A stretch of 64,000 nt of DNA from Asterias amurensis (GCF_032118995.1 NC_092654.1:11230284-11294283); one strand, 5' to 3'. Positions 13,401-25,451 are shown, numbered from the stretch's first letter. Notes: generated by a model not told the origin, from the sequence alone. Numbers and translations are program-made.

Positions 13401-16400
13401 GGAGGTTAGAAGTTTCGATTGAATTCGTTGAATCAGAAATCATGAAAATCAAATGTTTTTCAAAGGTCTCGAAGAATCCATTGCAGATAATAAATTTTAA
13501 AAGTGAGAGATAAACAACAACACCTTTCACACAATATGGCACCAAAATCATGTTTAATACATAACGGGAAGTTAGAAGTTTCGATTGAATTCGTTGATTC
13601 AGAAGTCATAAAAATCAAACAATTTCTGCGACTATTTTGTCAGCTTTGCCAATCCTGTAACCTGTAAAAAGCAAGAGATAACAATACTTTTCACATACTT
13701 TGCCACCCCATATTAAATACATAATGGTAAGTTAGAAGTTTCGTTTGAATTCGTTGATTCCGAAGACAAAACAATCATAAGAATCAAATGTTTTCCACCA
13801 GAGGTCTCGCTGAATCCGTTTAGTTTCCAAAACAAAAAGTCGAACGAGCACGCAGCGAGACCGAGAGATGAGCCGTGGACCTATCGGGTCGCATCCCTGT
13901 GGTCGACCAATCAAAGTTGAGGGGCTGCACCTGTTTGTTGATGATAGAGGTGGTCATAATTCGCTTGTTTGGCGCGCAATAGCTAACATCTGTAACCCGC
14001 GGCAAACCTGCCCCTGGGGTCACCGAGGTGACACCCCTTTCTCACAAAATGGTATCGTCTGGTTAAACTAAAAGCAACGAAATATGGAAACTGTGGCGTA
14101 ATATATGACGCTATCAACCATTGTTGATATCCAGCAACACAAGTGATCACTTATTTACAATGTCAGAAAATTTTAATTGTATGTTCACTTATTTAAATGT
14201 TTTTCCCTCCCGATTTTGAGGTAGGGCTTGCATTTGGCTTGAACCTCTTCCAGAAACATCTGTATACCCCCTACACGGATACTGCCGAGGGACAAATTAA
14301 TATCATATCACAAATATTCTGTCCTACAGTTCCCATGGTTTCGGTGCGGTCAAAATGTGAACACCTTCTACCCTCCAAAAAACGCAGTTTTACAACAGTT
14401 GCGGACCAACACTTTTATTGTCAAATCTGTGTAATTTATTCACCAGTTGAGTCGGCTGAAACTGTGTATATAAAAGTGTCTATTCATAAGCAATAAACGA
14501 TTAGCCAGAAATCATCGCATTGCCGCAAAGCATTCAAGTTTTCTGATACAAAACATTACAATTTTTACATTGGATTTGAGGCATTGCATGATGGGGTATC
14601 AATGTTTGTTTTGCTTGTTTTTCCATTGTGTTTAGGACTATTTGCTAGGTTGATTAATTATGTTCTGACATTTCGTGTTCTTTTTATTCAAATCAAAGTT
14701 GACAAACATATATTCCCGTTTGTTTATTATTAATCAGGTTCATTTGCCTTAAAATACCAATACATGTCCAAGCATTATGACTTTTATCCCCGAGATTTCG
14801 TCATTTTGTGCTTTCAAGTTTCAAGACACTTCAAAACCCAGAGTCCAAAGAGTGTCCGAGTGAGCGCACCAACCCCAAGACGACACCCGTAGAATTCCGG
14901 TCATTCCAGGCCGACGCGTTTACAGCAGCCCCCGGTTCGCTAACAGCTGACTAGTACAGACGACAGCGGGTAGTCAAGGGCCACTGCTGCGCGCCAAAAT
15001 AATAACCAATTAAATGTCTCCATTGGATCACGTGATGGGATAATCTAATTTTTAAAGGGTCGCTACAATGGCATTTTTCTTTTTTTGAAACGTAGCATTT
15101 GGACAGAATGGTCGGACTTGCTTGGGAAAGCTTTAACATGTGTGTTTGATATTTTTGTTTACAAGTTTTGTTTGTTTGTATTATAATGTTTCCACAAAAC
15201 TTTCTCTGCTTTTACATAAAGATTCCATGTCTATGAAAGATTGTCTCAACAAATAATGTTTACTTGCACAAACTATGTATTTTTAAACATTTTGTTTCGT
15301 TTATTTTATATACAACTATGACAACTTCCCACAATAGTCATTTGAATGAAGCCTATAATATAAAGAGTCATTAGTGGAACCACACTCAATTCGACGAACT
15401 TATTTTCGTTCTAAGGCTTATTCAGTTCTTGTAGAGGTTAACTCCCCTTGAAGTTATGTTTATGTGCTCAATTTGCCTCATAAAAACAGTTTTGGTTGAA
15501 GCATCTATAAACTGTGTGAGCTTTGCTCACAATGGCATAACAAATTTACATGCATGCTTTTCATTATCTGAATAACACTAACACTGCATGCTATATTTAC
15601 AACACACTGTTATTTTGGTCCCGCAAATGTTTTTATCGCCTGCGTCACCCATCAAACGAAAAGTTGACAAATTGGCGCTAAATTCTTCTCCCTAATTGCC
15701 CAATCAGCACCCAGCAAATTCCAATTTTAACCTCCCCATTCCGGGGCTGTCGAATCAACATGGCACCTTGCGCGAAGATGTCCTGTTTTAAAACCGCGGG
15801 AACACGACAGATGTTTCGCTGAACATTTCTGGAATTCCTTTTCTCCTTTATGTTTTGAGGACTTGCAAATGAATATTGAGGAAACTCCTCTCAGAGCTTT
15901 AAGTGTTCCGGCAGCGTTTGACAAATTGCATTATCACCTTCACATTCTCTTGTTGTTTGGTTTGTTTGGACTTCATCCGACAATTCAATTTACAGTTGCT
16001 TTTTTCGTACTCGCGTGGAATCATAAATATTTCTTGTAAAAGTATTCCCTTAAAGGAACACGTTGCCTTGGATCGGTCGAGTTGGTCTTTGAAAAGCGTT
16101 TTGTGACCGTTTATTATAAAATGCATATGGTTAGAAAGATGATGTAAAAGTAGAATACAATGATCCACACAAATATGCCTAGAAATTGCGTGGTTTTCTT
16201 TTTACCTCGTCCAATTACACGGTCGGCCATTTATGGGAGTCAAAATTTTGACCCCCATAAATGGCCGACCGTGATAGTTCGCGACGTAAAAAGAAAACCG
16301 TGCAATTTTGAGAGATACTTGTGTGGATCATTATATTCTACTTTTAAAACATCATTCTAACCATATACATTTCATAACAAACGGTTTCAAACGCTTTTTA

Positions 16401-19400
16401 TAGACCAACTCGTCCGATCCAAGGCAACGTGTTCCTTTAAACCATCATCCAAATTACGAGCACACTGACTCTTAGAAAAGTATGCGTGTAGTTAGGATCC
16501 CCGAATCAGTTTAGAGGAATTTCAAGTAGTCGATTCTTTAATTTAAAAAAAAGGCAGTATTACAAAAAAAACACGAAAAGAGCGTACAAGTATTGATTTA
16601 TGCCTCAAAATACTTTTGCTCATTTTGAGTGATGTGTTTATGTTCATCATTTTAAGTGAATAATGTTTTGATTGTATAACCAAAATTATTCAAGTGTGAC
16701 TTTTTGGGTTGATTTATTATCTTAACTTCAAATTAATCCTCTCAAAGATAAAAGATTGAAGACTATACTGGTCGGAGTCGTTTGAGAAACTCGTTGTAGT
16801 TCAAAAACATTCTAGAGATGAAAAAGCGAGAAGTAAACATTAGAGTATTCTCAAGAGAAATACCGCGTAGAAATGTGACCCAGCCCCCTGAACTTGGGAG
16901 CAAACTCCAGGTGCCTGACTCGCCCTGTGAGGAGTAGAAGAATGCCGTCTTGCCCCCGGGCCATATCTCCCCTTTCGCTCGGTTCTTGCAAACTCGCTCA
17001 CAGCTATTGGCAGTTTTTTCAGGTGCTACGTCGGATCCGCGGCTGGTTAGCACACACTGACAGCACCCAGGTGGGATTTGCAATTTGTGTGGCCAGACCT
17101 TTCGCAGCTGGTTTATTATCCTGGTGCATATGTTGAAACTGAGGCTTGGGTGAAACAGTCTGGCCCTTTTCATTTGTAGTGATCAAGCACTGCTTTAAGC
17201 GTACAGGCACACGACATGTTTCTTATAGCGAAAGAATGTCCATTTAAGGCAGTGGATACTTTTTGGTAATTGTCAAAGACTAGCCTTCACAGTTGGTGTA
17301 TCTCAACTATGCATAAAATAGCAAACCTGTGAAAATTTGAGCTCAATCGGTCATCTAAGTTGCGAGATAATAATGAAAGAAAAATAACCCTTGCAACACG
17401 AAGTTGTGTGCGTTTAGATGGTTGATTTCGAGACCTCAAATTCTAAACTTGAGGTCTCGAAATTAAATTCATGGAAAATTACTTCTTTCTCGAAAACTAT
17501 GGCACTTCAGAGAGAGCCGTTTCTCACAATGTTTTATACCATCAACCTCTCCCCATTACTCGTCACCAAGAAAGGTTTTATACCAATAATTATTTTGAGT
17601 AATTACCAATAGTTTCCACTGCCTTTAACTAAAGCATACAAGGGAGTCTGATTGATTGGTGAAACCACGGGTTGACTGTTTGTCAAGCTTGTCACGGTTA
17701 GATTATGTTTGCAAGTAAGATTTTGACCCAAAAATAAACATGCATCTTTTAGACTATTCCACTTTCGATGGCTATAGTGGACATGAACCTCGACGTTTGA
17801 CATTTTGATTCTTGTTAAGTAAAACCAGAATCTCTTAGAAGATTTTTTTTTCAATTTGGAAGTTCGTATAACTGATGTTGCTTTTATGGTAAAGTTACTT
17901 ATATAGGCCGACCGACCCGGGAGGAATTGCTGTTTGAGTTGTAAATATTTACGATAACGAATTTCTGAAGAAGGGCTTGACAATGTGAATTCTTAGTTGG
18001 TTCAAATGTGTCTTCACATTGTTAGCATAACAATGGTCCCATGGGAAATGGGCAAATTCCACTCATATCTTATAATTCTACGTTCGGCTCTGGCCCCACA
18101 AAATACTCCAAAGTCAAGATAATCTGAAATAGCTTGTTGAAGCAAAAAATATTATAACCTCTCAAACTTGTTTAAAGTTAAAACTTTTAAACTTAATTTC
18201 TTGTGGTCTTTGGGTCATCTGATTCAAATAAAAGCCAAAGCTCCAAGATAAATTTGTGAAAACGAATCGGTCAATTCCCTTCGAATCAACATGTCAACTT
18301 TTATAACCTATCCAATTTAGTTTCCCCTCTTTCGAAAATTGTCCAATATTCGTAACTCAAGAAAGAACTTCATTTAGATGAAGCTCGCTCGAGATTCCTC
18401 TACAGTATCAGGTTTAGCCGGTCGACCACCCTCATTGGCCAAGAGAGAATGGGTCCCGCAACGGCATCGTGGGACCGGGCAAGGCGCGGTTGGGCTGCGG
18501 GCTGTTTGACCGGATTCCCCCGCTGCGGGTGAAGGGATCGAGTACGATATAACATCATCATTTCCCACACACAGAAGCATCGCTCGGGCTCTGTGTCTTC
18601 ACCTGACTTGATTAGTCATGATGAAGTGTAATTTGTCGATATGTATTGCAGCTGCCACACACACAGGGAGTTGTTATTAGTCTGTTTTTGAAATGTTGAA
18701 AATTCTAACACCCCCCCCCAAAAAAAAGGGACCTTCACCAGTCTCGGTTTTCTTGACCCAAAGTGTCAATACCCAATTTGAAACTTAGATGGAACTTATT
18801 TTGGTTCGTAGGCATACGCTTCATTCTGATAAAAGATCAGGGGAAAAACAAGCCACAAAATGAATTTCGTTGTATAGATACTCTGAAGAAGAAGTTGCAC
18901 AAAATTTGTGAATAAAACTTCTCCAACCACCAATGCTTTGTGTTCCACATTTTCTTACAGATACCAAGATTCAGTGCGCCCCATCAACTGTATCCTCCGC
19001 GATCCAACTATTGGTTCAACAACCTCACCTTACATGGTTAGTATAAACGAATAATTGTTTGTTTTTCACCATGACATATCATTAACCGTTGTTTAAGACT
19101 GCCATTCTTAGCAAGCTCGCTCCAACAAAGTTAGGGCGAGATGGCCAGCAATTTTTGACATACTATCCCTTGCGTGAAACCTTGTCTTGTCCATAACAAA
19201 CCATTAGCTCTAAAGCCACTATATACTTTGATATCTGTTTCACACTATTAGTTAAGATGTTGCTAAGCAAAATGTGATGTCACAATACATATCACTATGG
19301 TTATACGATTATACTTATAGTGATTATTATCTTAATAATAATATTCGTATACAGAATTATTGTGATGAATCTCATTGATGAATCTTGGTGTTTGTGACAT

Positions 19401-22400
19401 TGAGACTCAGAGTCGTAAATCAACGAAATTTATGTGATACAGCTAACAAGTATATTATTCATTCATTCTATTATGGGAACTCTCTGAACCCCTTTAACTT
19501 GCCACGTATTTTAAATCCTCAAAATTGTTTTAATTGAACGGCAATTTTGAAGAAAAGGGAGTTTAGCTATTTCATGTCTTAACCAACATGACTTTTCGAT
19601 CCTCAGTGGTAGAGTGTTTCTCTTTGGCTAAATACAACCACAACAGCCGTCGATTTCACAAAACTCTTCCTAACTTAAGACTAATCTTAGGACTTAGGAC
19701 GAGTCCCAACCATGTAGCATGCAGACCTTAAGATTAATCCTAAGTTAGGACGAGTTACTCGTCCTAACTCGAGATAAGACGAGTCCTAACTCTTTGTGAA
19801 ATCGACGGCTGGCTCTGTATTACAGTCACTCTGCGGACATTTCTTTGTTCAGTAAAAAGACTCTTCAATAACCAGCGATTTGAAACACAGAAATTTCAGT
19901 ATTCTAATGTCACTTTAAGGATTTAAGGATCTTTATACAGAAGTTTTAATCGCTCAATTTAGCTAAAATGTACCAAAACAACAGCTCCCTAAATTAACTC
20001 GCCGAAGCTGTTTTTTTATTTGATTTTCCAAAACCTCGCCCCGTCAATAAACTGCCTGCTGTTCGGGTCAGATTCCGTCTGTTCGTAAGATTAGAAGCAG
20101 ACATCACGACTGCTGCACACAAATTTCATGAGAAAATAAGTTGATTTGAGATTGGTATCTTCATTTAAGATAGTGTGGTATGTGTGCTCAGCAAACTGAC
20201 ATTGTATCATACCAGAAAAAAGCGGCATGTTTTTCCTTCAAACTTTGGGACAATCTTCGCAGGTCATATTAAAAAAAAATTGTATTGTTGTATTGTTGCA
20301 ATAATGCAATTATATAAGTTTTTATTTTTGGGTTGTTGCTTTACCCTTCTCTCACGATTATTTGTGTGTCCCCGTCCCTCTTTCTCTCTCTATTGATGTC
20401 CTTTTCTTCCATACTTCGTTAATTTTCTTTCCTTTCACTTTCACATCCTTTTCTAATGGGGAGCGGTGTCCAAGTTCTACCGGGGGTATACCATGCCCGG
20501 CCCTGCGGGCCCTCACTGGATCGGCGTCTGGGACGCGCACGATGCACAAAACACTCATCACTTACAAATTATTTTCGGATGGCTGCTTGTCAAGAACATT
20601 GTTAATGTTGGCAATAACTCAGTTTTTGTGTCGTATAATTGTTCCAGGCTTTGCAGATATGCCTTACTTAAGTTGGCTTTATGTGGAACATTTCCCCAGA
20701 GTCTATAGACAGTTTTGCTAAAAAGTATTAGCATCATTGCATTCAATTTCGTTTTCGTGCACTTGTGATTTCGTTCTTCTGGTTCAGTTTGTTTCTTGTT
20801 CATTCCAATTCACTTAATGGGATTCGAGACAGCTGTTTTCCAATATCCAATTAAATTTCTTCTATTTATGAACTAGAATGGTTTACAAGCCACGTGCTGC
20901 TGGCTTGTAGAAAATAAATGATTGATCTCTGCGACTCAATGAATTTGAATGAGCTTCATTCAGCAACTGAATGCTTAACTGTTGACATTTAATTAATAAT
21001 TAATTTTGACTGTTGAATGCAGGATGCAACAGGTCATTCATTTTCAAAGAAATTGAACAATTCATGAACGATGTTTCGTTGACATGGGCGGGGGAAACAC
21101 ATAATGCTTAAATTTGGCAATCAAATCAGACTTGAAATCGTTTAAAAACGGGAGTGGCGTAAACAGATAAAACAATTTGAAGCAAATCGAGAAAAGTGCA
21201 ACTTTATTCAATGCTAGAAACGAGTTGAAACAAACTGTTTTTATCAAGCTCACTGCACTGGTATAGCTGTTCTAGGTATCAAAGTTCCATCTCCGATCTT
21301 AATTTCGTGTGGGGGAAAAAGATATTTATATTTAACCCAGTATGCAGTGACTGGTTTCCTTTCCCATCAGTAAACAATGTAACTAATACTCATGACCTTT
21401 TGCTATAAAAGCATCTCTCAGAAGATAGTCCCAGCATGGACATCTTAGTCTACACCATGTCTACACATACAAGACATTGACACTTAAGCGAACGGCAAAA
21501 TGGGAACCAGCCTATTCCCCTCTTCTTCTCGACATTATTATACAGACCTTGAAAACTTTCCATTAAATAAAATAATATGATTGATTGTTTTGTTTCCAAC
21601 ACATTTTTTGAATATTTTTGTAACACATATACAAACTTCTTTTGCATTTATAGTTTGGTTGGCACAAACTCGGGCTGCGGGACATTGCAATATAGAAAAG
21701 TCAATGCCAGGGCAGCAGCGTGATGGAGCAGTTTTGTCCTTCTTTCTTTCTATAAGGGGCCTAATAATTGACCCACATAAATTCACCGTAATTTTTACCA
21801 CGCAGCTTGACAACAAGCACGCGGGGAGATTCTCACTATTTCCCCGTCACAGGTGTAGCTGGATCTCCGCTCATCCTCACGGCCGCTCCGTAAGGAGTCC
21901 AGCTCGTCGGTCATATCCCATTACATAGTTTTCTTTTATGGACTATTAACGTGCAACTGTTTTTAACCAGCCGAAATATCTGCGCAATTAGTGGCAACTG
22001 TTGTATGACATGGCCTAGATTTGAAGTTGGAATCAATAGGGTTAAAGACGGTGGGGGTATAACCATGTTTACGAAAATAACGCCCTCTGTCACCTTGAAT
22101 AGGAGACGATGTGCCAGACAGGGCCCAATTTCATACAGTTGCTAAAGCATAACAAGTTGCTAAGCATAACAAAAATGTGCTTATAAGAACAAGGTTACCA
22201 CCTAAAGTACCATATTACGTGTACAAAATGTAACTGGTCTCCTGCTTAGTTGTGCTTAGCAGGCAATGTTAAGCTTCTTTTTTTCAGTGCTCCAGCAGAT
22301 CTATGAAATTGGGCCCTCCACTGTCTTTGGCCAACACCAGTGGTTTAACTCAACAGTGTTTTCATTGGATAAACGTGCAGTGACGTAAGCTTTCCCTGTG

Positions 22401-22752
22401 TTTTGATTGGTCCGAGGTGATGTTTTGCAGCTCACTTCCGGTCGTCTGCGCAGCAGCTTGACTTTTTTTTAAATATGTTTTACGTGGATTTGACAGCGTA
22501 TCTCCATGTGAAATAAATGTAGGTGAAAGGTTCACGGCAGATCTATGGTGTAATTCACGAGCATCGAAGAGTGACGTCAGATGTTCAGGCTAACAACGCG
22601 CTGACCTATATCTCCATTTTGTTTCCTGTCACACAGGACCTTTGCCGTTTCCAAATGGGCCAAACAGCGAAAGTACTAGCCACGCCCCAACAAATGATGC
22701 GACCAAAATGAGCGACACCAACAACAACGTCACGAACGCAGTGGGAAGGTGA
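5371..22752 (+). CDS. bHLH transcription factor, FIGLA/achaete-scute-like, four coding exons
   Basis: Spliced CDS: 5371-7429, 11114-11280, 18961-19036 and 22637-22752. This is 2418 nt (805 aa), and every junction is GT-AG with reading phase kept. The predicted role is a nuclear E-box-binding regulator that acts as a dimer. The bHLH lies at about residues 616-673: the basic region reads RRKQANARERDRV, followed by helix 1 (HLNSGFEHLRTVLPW), a short loop and helix 2 (SKVDTLRSAIDYINHLQRIL). The Glu-Arg pair of the basic region that contacts CANNTG sites is present. ANARERDR..LNSGF and SKVD resemble FIGLA, while SKV.TLRSA..YI..LQ also fits ASCL, so the subfamily is open. The first 610 residues are Ser/Thr/Pro-rich with a Lys/Arg patch near 345-375 and look disordered; this is much longer than the roughly 200-250 aa usual in these families. 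The first in-frame ATG is 5371, with A at -3 and G at +4; an in-frame TGA lies at 5290. A further 5' non-coding exon cannot be excluded. Confidence 0.85.
8285..8657 (+). mobile_element. MITE family A, full copy
   Basis: Left end TTTAAAGACACTTGACACT, right end GGTCCACTCCCTTTAAA; the interior holds all family landmarks. Confidence 0.82.
9470..9720 (+). mobile_element. degenerate family A remnants
   Basis: Recognisable but decayed landmarks (GGTAATTGTCAAATAACAG, AACCTGTCAAAATTCAG, ATCGGTCATTAGAGTTG), then a second start-like GGTAATTGTTAAAGACCAG at about 9649. Confidence 0.5.
10406..10709 (+). mobile_element. MITE family B, full copy
   Basis: Ends TTAAAGGAACACGTTGCC and GGCAACGTGTTCCTTTAA are perfect inverted repeats. 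The interior folds back on itself around GGTCGGCCATTTTATGG. Confidence 0.85.
11114..11280 (+). CDS. bHLH gene, coding exon 2
   Basis: The acceptor follows a T/C tract (CTTTCTTTCCAAG|GA). The exon joins in phase 1 to give Gly-Pro-Pro-Met-Ser-Thr-Thr-Asp, then a His4 run. The donor is GCTAAG|GTATGT, leaving phase 0. The uninterrupted frame, the good splice sites and the phase agreement with both neighbours support it as coding. No domain is recognised in it. Confidence 0.8.
11333..11775. mobile_element. long foldback element with ~100-bp inverted arms
   Basis: The left arm (CTTCTTCATC...GGGTGGGGACAG, 11333-11436) returns as its reverse complement on the right (11665-11775), including TTTTCAAGAAAATTGGGGG against CCCCCAATTTTCTTGAAAA. 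Just beyond the right arm is a small hairpin GATCAG-AGCAT-CTGATC followed by GAAACGTC (11790-11817). This GAAACGTC hairpin style occurs near ends of some retroelements; the family is not assigned. Confidence 0.6.
12187..12572 (+). mobile_element. MITE family A, full copy
   Basis: Termini TTAAAGACACTGGACACTA and GTGTCCACTGCCTTTAAA, with a full interior including the AGAGGGAGCCGTTTCTCAC block. Confidence 0.85.
13300..13790 (+). repeat. three diverged ~165-bp tandem copies
   Basis: GTTAGAAGTTTCGATTGAAT or its variants recur at about 13405, 13571 and 13732. Each is preceded by CA(C/T)-rich sequence and TTAAATACATAA, and followed by TCATAA/GAAAATCAAA. Spacing is about 163-166 bp. Confidence 0.7.
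13845..14050. other. GC-rich island in bHLH intron 2
   Basis: Clearly richer in G+C and CpG than its surroundings, with no splice-flanked frame and no recognised protein. It could be a regulatory element or remnant; sequence alone does not decide. Similar islands lie at 14865-15000, 16870-17115 and 18375-18600. Confidence 0.3.
16050..16440 (+). mobile_element. MITE family B, full copy
   Basis: Outer inverted repeats TTAAAGGAACACGTTGCC/GGCAACGTGTTCCTTTAA and an inner palindrome centred near 16248 (GGCCATTTATGGGAGTCAAA against its complement). Nearly the whole element can fold into one hairpin. Confidence 0.88.
16870..17115. other. GC-rich island in bHLH intron 2
   Basis: CpG-containing sequence with a fortuitous 136-codon reverse frame (17173-16763) that has no recognised motif. 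Treated as non-coding. Confidence 0.3.
17243..17628 (+). mobile_element. MITE family A, full copy
   Basis: Left TTTAAGGCAGTGGATACT, right AGTTTCCACTGCCTTTAA. It includes the internal inverted motif GAGACCTCAAATTCTAAAC / TTGAGGTCTCGAAAT. Confidence 0.83.
18375..18600. other. GC-rich island just upstream of bHLH exon 3
   Basis: Holds ATTGGCCAAG and an imperfect hairpin (GGGTCCCGC ... GTGGGACC). No coding evidence; a possible regulatory element. Confidence 0.3.
18961..19036 (+). CDS. bHLH gene, coding exon 3
   Basis: This 76-nt exon lies between TTTCTTACAG and CATG|GTTAGT. It encodes 25 residues rich in Pro, Tyr, Trp and Asn (it contains PRFSAPHQLYPPRSNYWF) and leaves phase 1, which matches exon 4. 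It is too short to be seen as an open frame alone; the acceptor, the donor and the two-sided phase fit are the evidence. Confidence 0.75.
19644..19810. mobile_element. family D foldback element
   Basis: Perfect terminal inverted repeats AGCCGTCGATTTCACAAA and TTTGTGAAATCGACGGCT. The interior is repeated inverted CCTAAGTTAGGACGAG-type modules. Confidence 0.85.
22121..22318. mobile_element. family E short element, full copy
   Basis: GGGCCCAATTTCATACAG at the left and CTATGAAATTGGGCCC at the right are inverted. The interior has the family's TGCTTAG/CTAAGCA alternation. Confidence 0.75.
22637..22752 (+). CDS. bHLH gene, terminal coding exon 4
   Basis: The acceptor is CTGTCACACAG|GA. The joined codon gives Gly, then Pro-Leu-Pro-Phe-Pro-Asn-Gly-Pro and an Asn/Thr/Ser-rich end, with stop TGA at 22750-22752. 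No AATAAA signal is obvious in the first few hundred bases downstream, so the 3' end of the mRNA is not placed. Confidence 0.75.
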
Positions 22753-23352
22753 AGAACCAATCAGAAGTCTGCAAGCCACAGCAATTTACATAGTATAAAT
22801 ATTCATATCTTGATCTTTGTTCGAAAGTGCCTTTGATTTTTTTCCACCATCAATCTTGAAAAGCATCCAGACTGAAAAAGGGAAGAATAACTTGTATAAT
22901 TTTATTTTACTTTTTGTATTAAATGTATATTATTATTTTATCAGATGATGGAATCTGAAGAAACAACATTTGATGTTAACAAGAATACTTACAATTTCAT
23001 TTCAGTTGGAGATTGTTGTTTGTTACGAACTTTGTGAAAGTTGTAAATTACACTCTTGAAAGTTGTTCAAATCTTAAGCATTATCTACTAAATATTGATT
23101 AACTAAATTTCACATGTGGTCCACCTGCTGCGGGAAATTCCTAAAGAATAGGTTTTCCCGGATGCTTTCAAACAAAACTCTCTCAATATTTACTTGGTAT
23201 TATTCCATTTTATTGGAATTAATGAGTGCCTTAAAGGCAATGTAAAATTTTGTCATAATGACATTTTAGTTTCACTTTAAACAAAAACCGAAGAGATTGT
23301 TCAGTTTGTTTGAGAGTAAGACAAATTGTTCCTTTGGATTTGATCTTTATAC

Positions 23353-23690
23353 TTTAAAGGTAAAGGCCGGCTATACTTTTGGTACTAACTATATAAGAAC
23401 ATCCTCACTTTGTTTCCCAGCATAATGCATAAAATCAACCCATGAAAATTGTTCATCGAAGTTGAAGAAAAAAATGACAGTAAAACAACTTGATTGCATA
23501 GATTGTGTTCTTTCAGTCAGATGCCTTTCAGATGTTACCTTTTTCTAAAACTGCATTACTTTAAAGGGGGTCGTTTCTAACAATTATTATGTAATACCAA
23601 CAGCCCTCCTGTGCTCTTTACCAAGTAAGTTTTTGTATGGTCATTAATTTTTGGAGCAATCACCAAGGGTATACTACCCATTTAAGTATT
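23353..23690 (+). mobile_element. diverged relative of MITE family A
   Basis: Same landmark order as family A (AACCCATGAAAATTGTTCAT, CTTTCAGTCAGATGC, GGGGGTCGTTTCTAACAAT, TTTACCAAGTAAG) but heavily altered, with ends AAAGGTAAAGG and CCCATTT. Likely an older subfamily. Confidence 0.5.
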
Positions 23691-24392
23691 GAAAAAAGTA
23701 AATGAATAGGCCTACATATAACAAAAGTAAACAAGAAATATTATTTATGATTCCTGCCTTTATTTAGGAGTACAGTTAAATATGGAAAACTTCAATTTAT
23801 TTATACAAACAGTTGTTAATATAACAAACCATACTTATCCAAATTATTATTTACAAGTTTTATGGGAAGTTTTTACTTTAAAGTCATCAAAGAAAGCTAC
23901 TCGTGTTTAATATATTGCATAATATGTACAGATAACTTTGTAAGTTAAACTAGACTGTCAGAATTGAGACAACTGTCTTTTGGGGGAGATTTGTGTTATT
24001 GACAGATTGTTTGTTGTTTTGCATTTGGAGAAACATCCAATTAAAAGGTAAACAAGACGGCTACTGTTTTGCAAAAAAAATCAGACCTGGAATTTCATCT
24101 TTGAGAGGGCAAGGCCATCTACGTTTTTAACAAGCGCCCCTTGCATTTTATTGTATAGACCCTCTTGCAAAAGGCTGAACAGTGAATAAAAATGCGCATC
24201 AACCAATTTCCATCATTTTGTCAATGCCTTTGTGTATAATTTGATTCCCAAAATGGCGGACAAATAGGCGTGTGTAAGAGCGCTGCGCATTGTGCAAGTG
24301 GTCTAAATCATAATTATGTGACCATACAAACAAACTTTACTGAACTATTGGAAAAAAAGGAAGGGAAGTATTTTGAAAGGGTGCCAAGATAA

Positions 24393-24700
24393 GAGCCCAA
24401 ATTCATAGAAACATTGCTTTAAAATTTTCTGCAAGGCAAAAATAAGCAGAAGTACCAGTCTTTGATTAAACATGGCACAGTGTTTTGGCTGGTGACCTTC
24501 TTCTGGTAAGCAGATTTGGTTGTGCTTAGCTACTTAGCAGCTCTGTGAAATAGTCCCCAGTGCATTGGATGCCTCTATGGCCCAGTTTCACAGAGCTGCT
24601 TAAAGCAGAAAACAGTGCTTATAAAATATAAACTATCTGCTAAGCATGATTTGGCTGTGCTTAGCTACTTTATGTGCTTTAGTAGCTCTATGAAATCAAA
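24393..24700. mobile_element. two adjacent family E elements
   Basis: The first runs about 24393-24557 (CCCAAATTCATAGAAAC to AGCTCTGTGAAATAGTCCCC); the second about 24580-24700 (GGCCCAGTTTCACAGAG to CTCTATGAAATCAAACCC). Confidence 0.6.
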
Positions 24701-25064
24701 CCCAATGAATGGAGGCCTCCATGGTCTCATTGTAATTGCAGGTCTGAACATTTCGTTGCACTCTTTGTTACTTGTTCGACTTTACTTAAATAAAGAAATG
24801 TACACAGTTCATACTACATCAAATGTGTCAGTTTCCAGTGAATAGAGATTGAAACTTTTAACAAAAATAGATGTATCAAAGTTTTAAAAGATACTTCCCA
24901 AAGTTTGGCTTTATGGTAATTTTATTTTAGGACTGTGAAATGACTCTCTGAGAAAATCTGTTTTCCTTTACAAAAAGATTATTTTGTCAGTAACAATACA
25001 TTGAATTTACTAGAGGCGTGCACTATGGCAATATTGACAACGCATCTAAAGATGAATCTTGATC

Positions 25065-25451
25065 TTAAAGGCAGTGGACACTATTGGTTATTAGTCAAAA
25101 TAATAATTAGCTTAAAACCTTACTTGGTAACGAGTAATGGGGAGAGGTTGATAGTATAAAACATTGTGAGAAACAGCTCCCTCTGAAGTGACATAATTTT
25201 CGAGAAAGAAGTAATTTTCCACGAATTTGATTTCGAGACCTCAAGTTTAGAATTTGAGGTCTCGAAATCAAGCATCTAAAAGCACACAACTTCGTGTTAC
25301 AAGGGTGTTTTTTTTCTTTCATAGTTATCTCGCAACTCCGACAACCAAACGAGCTCAAATTTTCACAGGTTTATTTTATGCATATATGTTGATACACACC
25401 AAGTGGGAAGACTTTTCTTTGACAATTACCAATAGTGTCCACTGTCTTTAA
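25065..25451 (-). mobile_element. MITE family A, full copy, reverse orientation
   Basis: TTAAAGGCAGTGGACACT at the left, AGTGTCCACTGTCTTTAA at the right. The interior matches other copies after reverse complementing, including the perfect 16-bp hairpin arms around 25233-25268 (GAGACCTCAA / TTGAGGTCTC). Confidence 0.87.

Larger units (their letters stand above)
11281..18960 (+). other. bHLH intron 2
   Basis: Intron of 7680 bp between exons 2 and 3. It carries a foldback element, two family A MITEs, one family B MITE, a three-copy repeat and four GC-rich islands. No protein-like exon was recognised. Confidence 0.72.
19037..22636 (+). other. bHLH intron 3
   Basis: Intron of 3600 bp. It holds one family D and one family E element, a short hairpin at 20885-20910 (ACAAGCCA/TGGCTTGT), and GC-rich patches at 20455-20550 and 21830-21915. 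Otherwise nothing recognised. Confidence 0.72.

Noticed and set aside
16763..17173. 136-codon reverse frame in bHLH intron 2
   Set aside because: Lies in a GC-rich island where long frames arise by chance; no domain, no supporting splice partners.
20362..20721. 119- and 80-codon frames around 20.4-20.7 kb
   Set aside because: The central part is GC-rich (20455-20550) but there are no matching splice sites or phase with the bHLH exons, and no recognised product.
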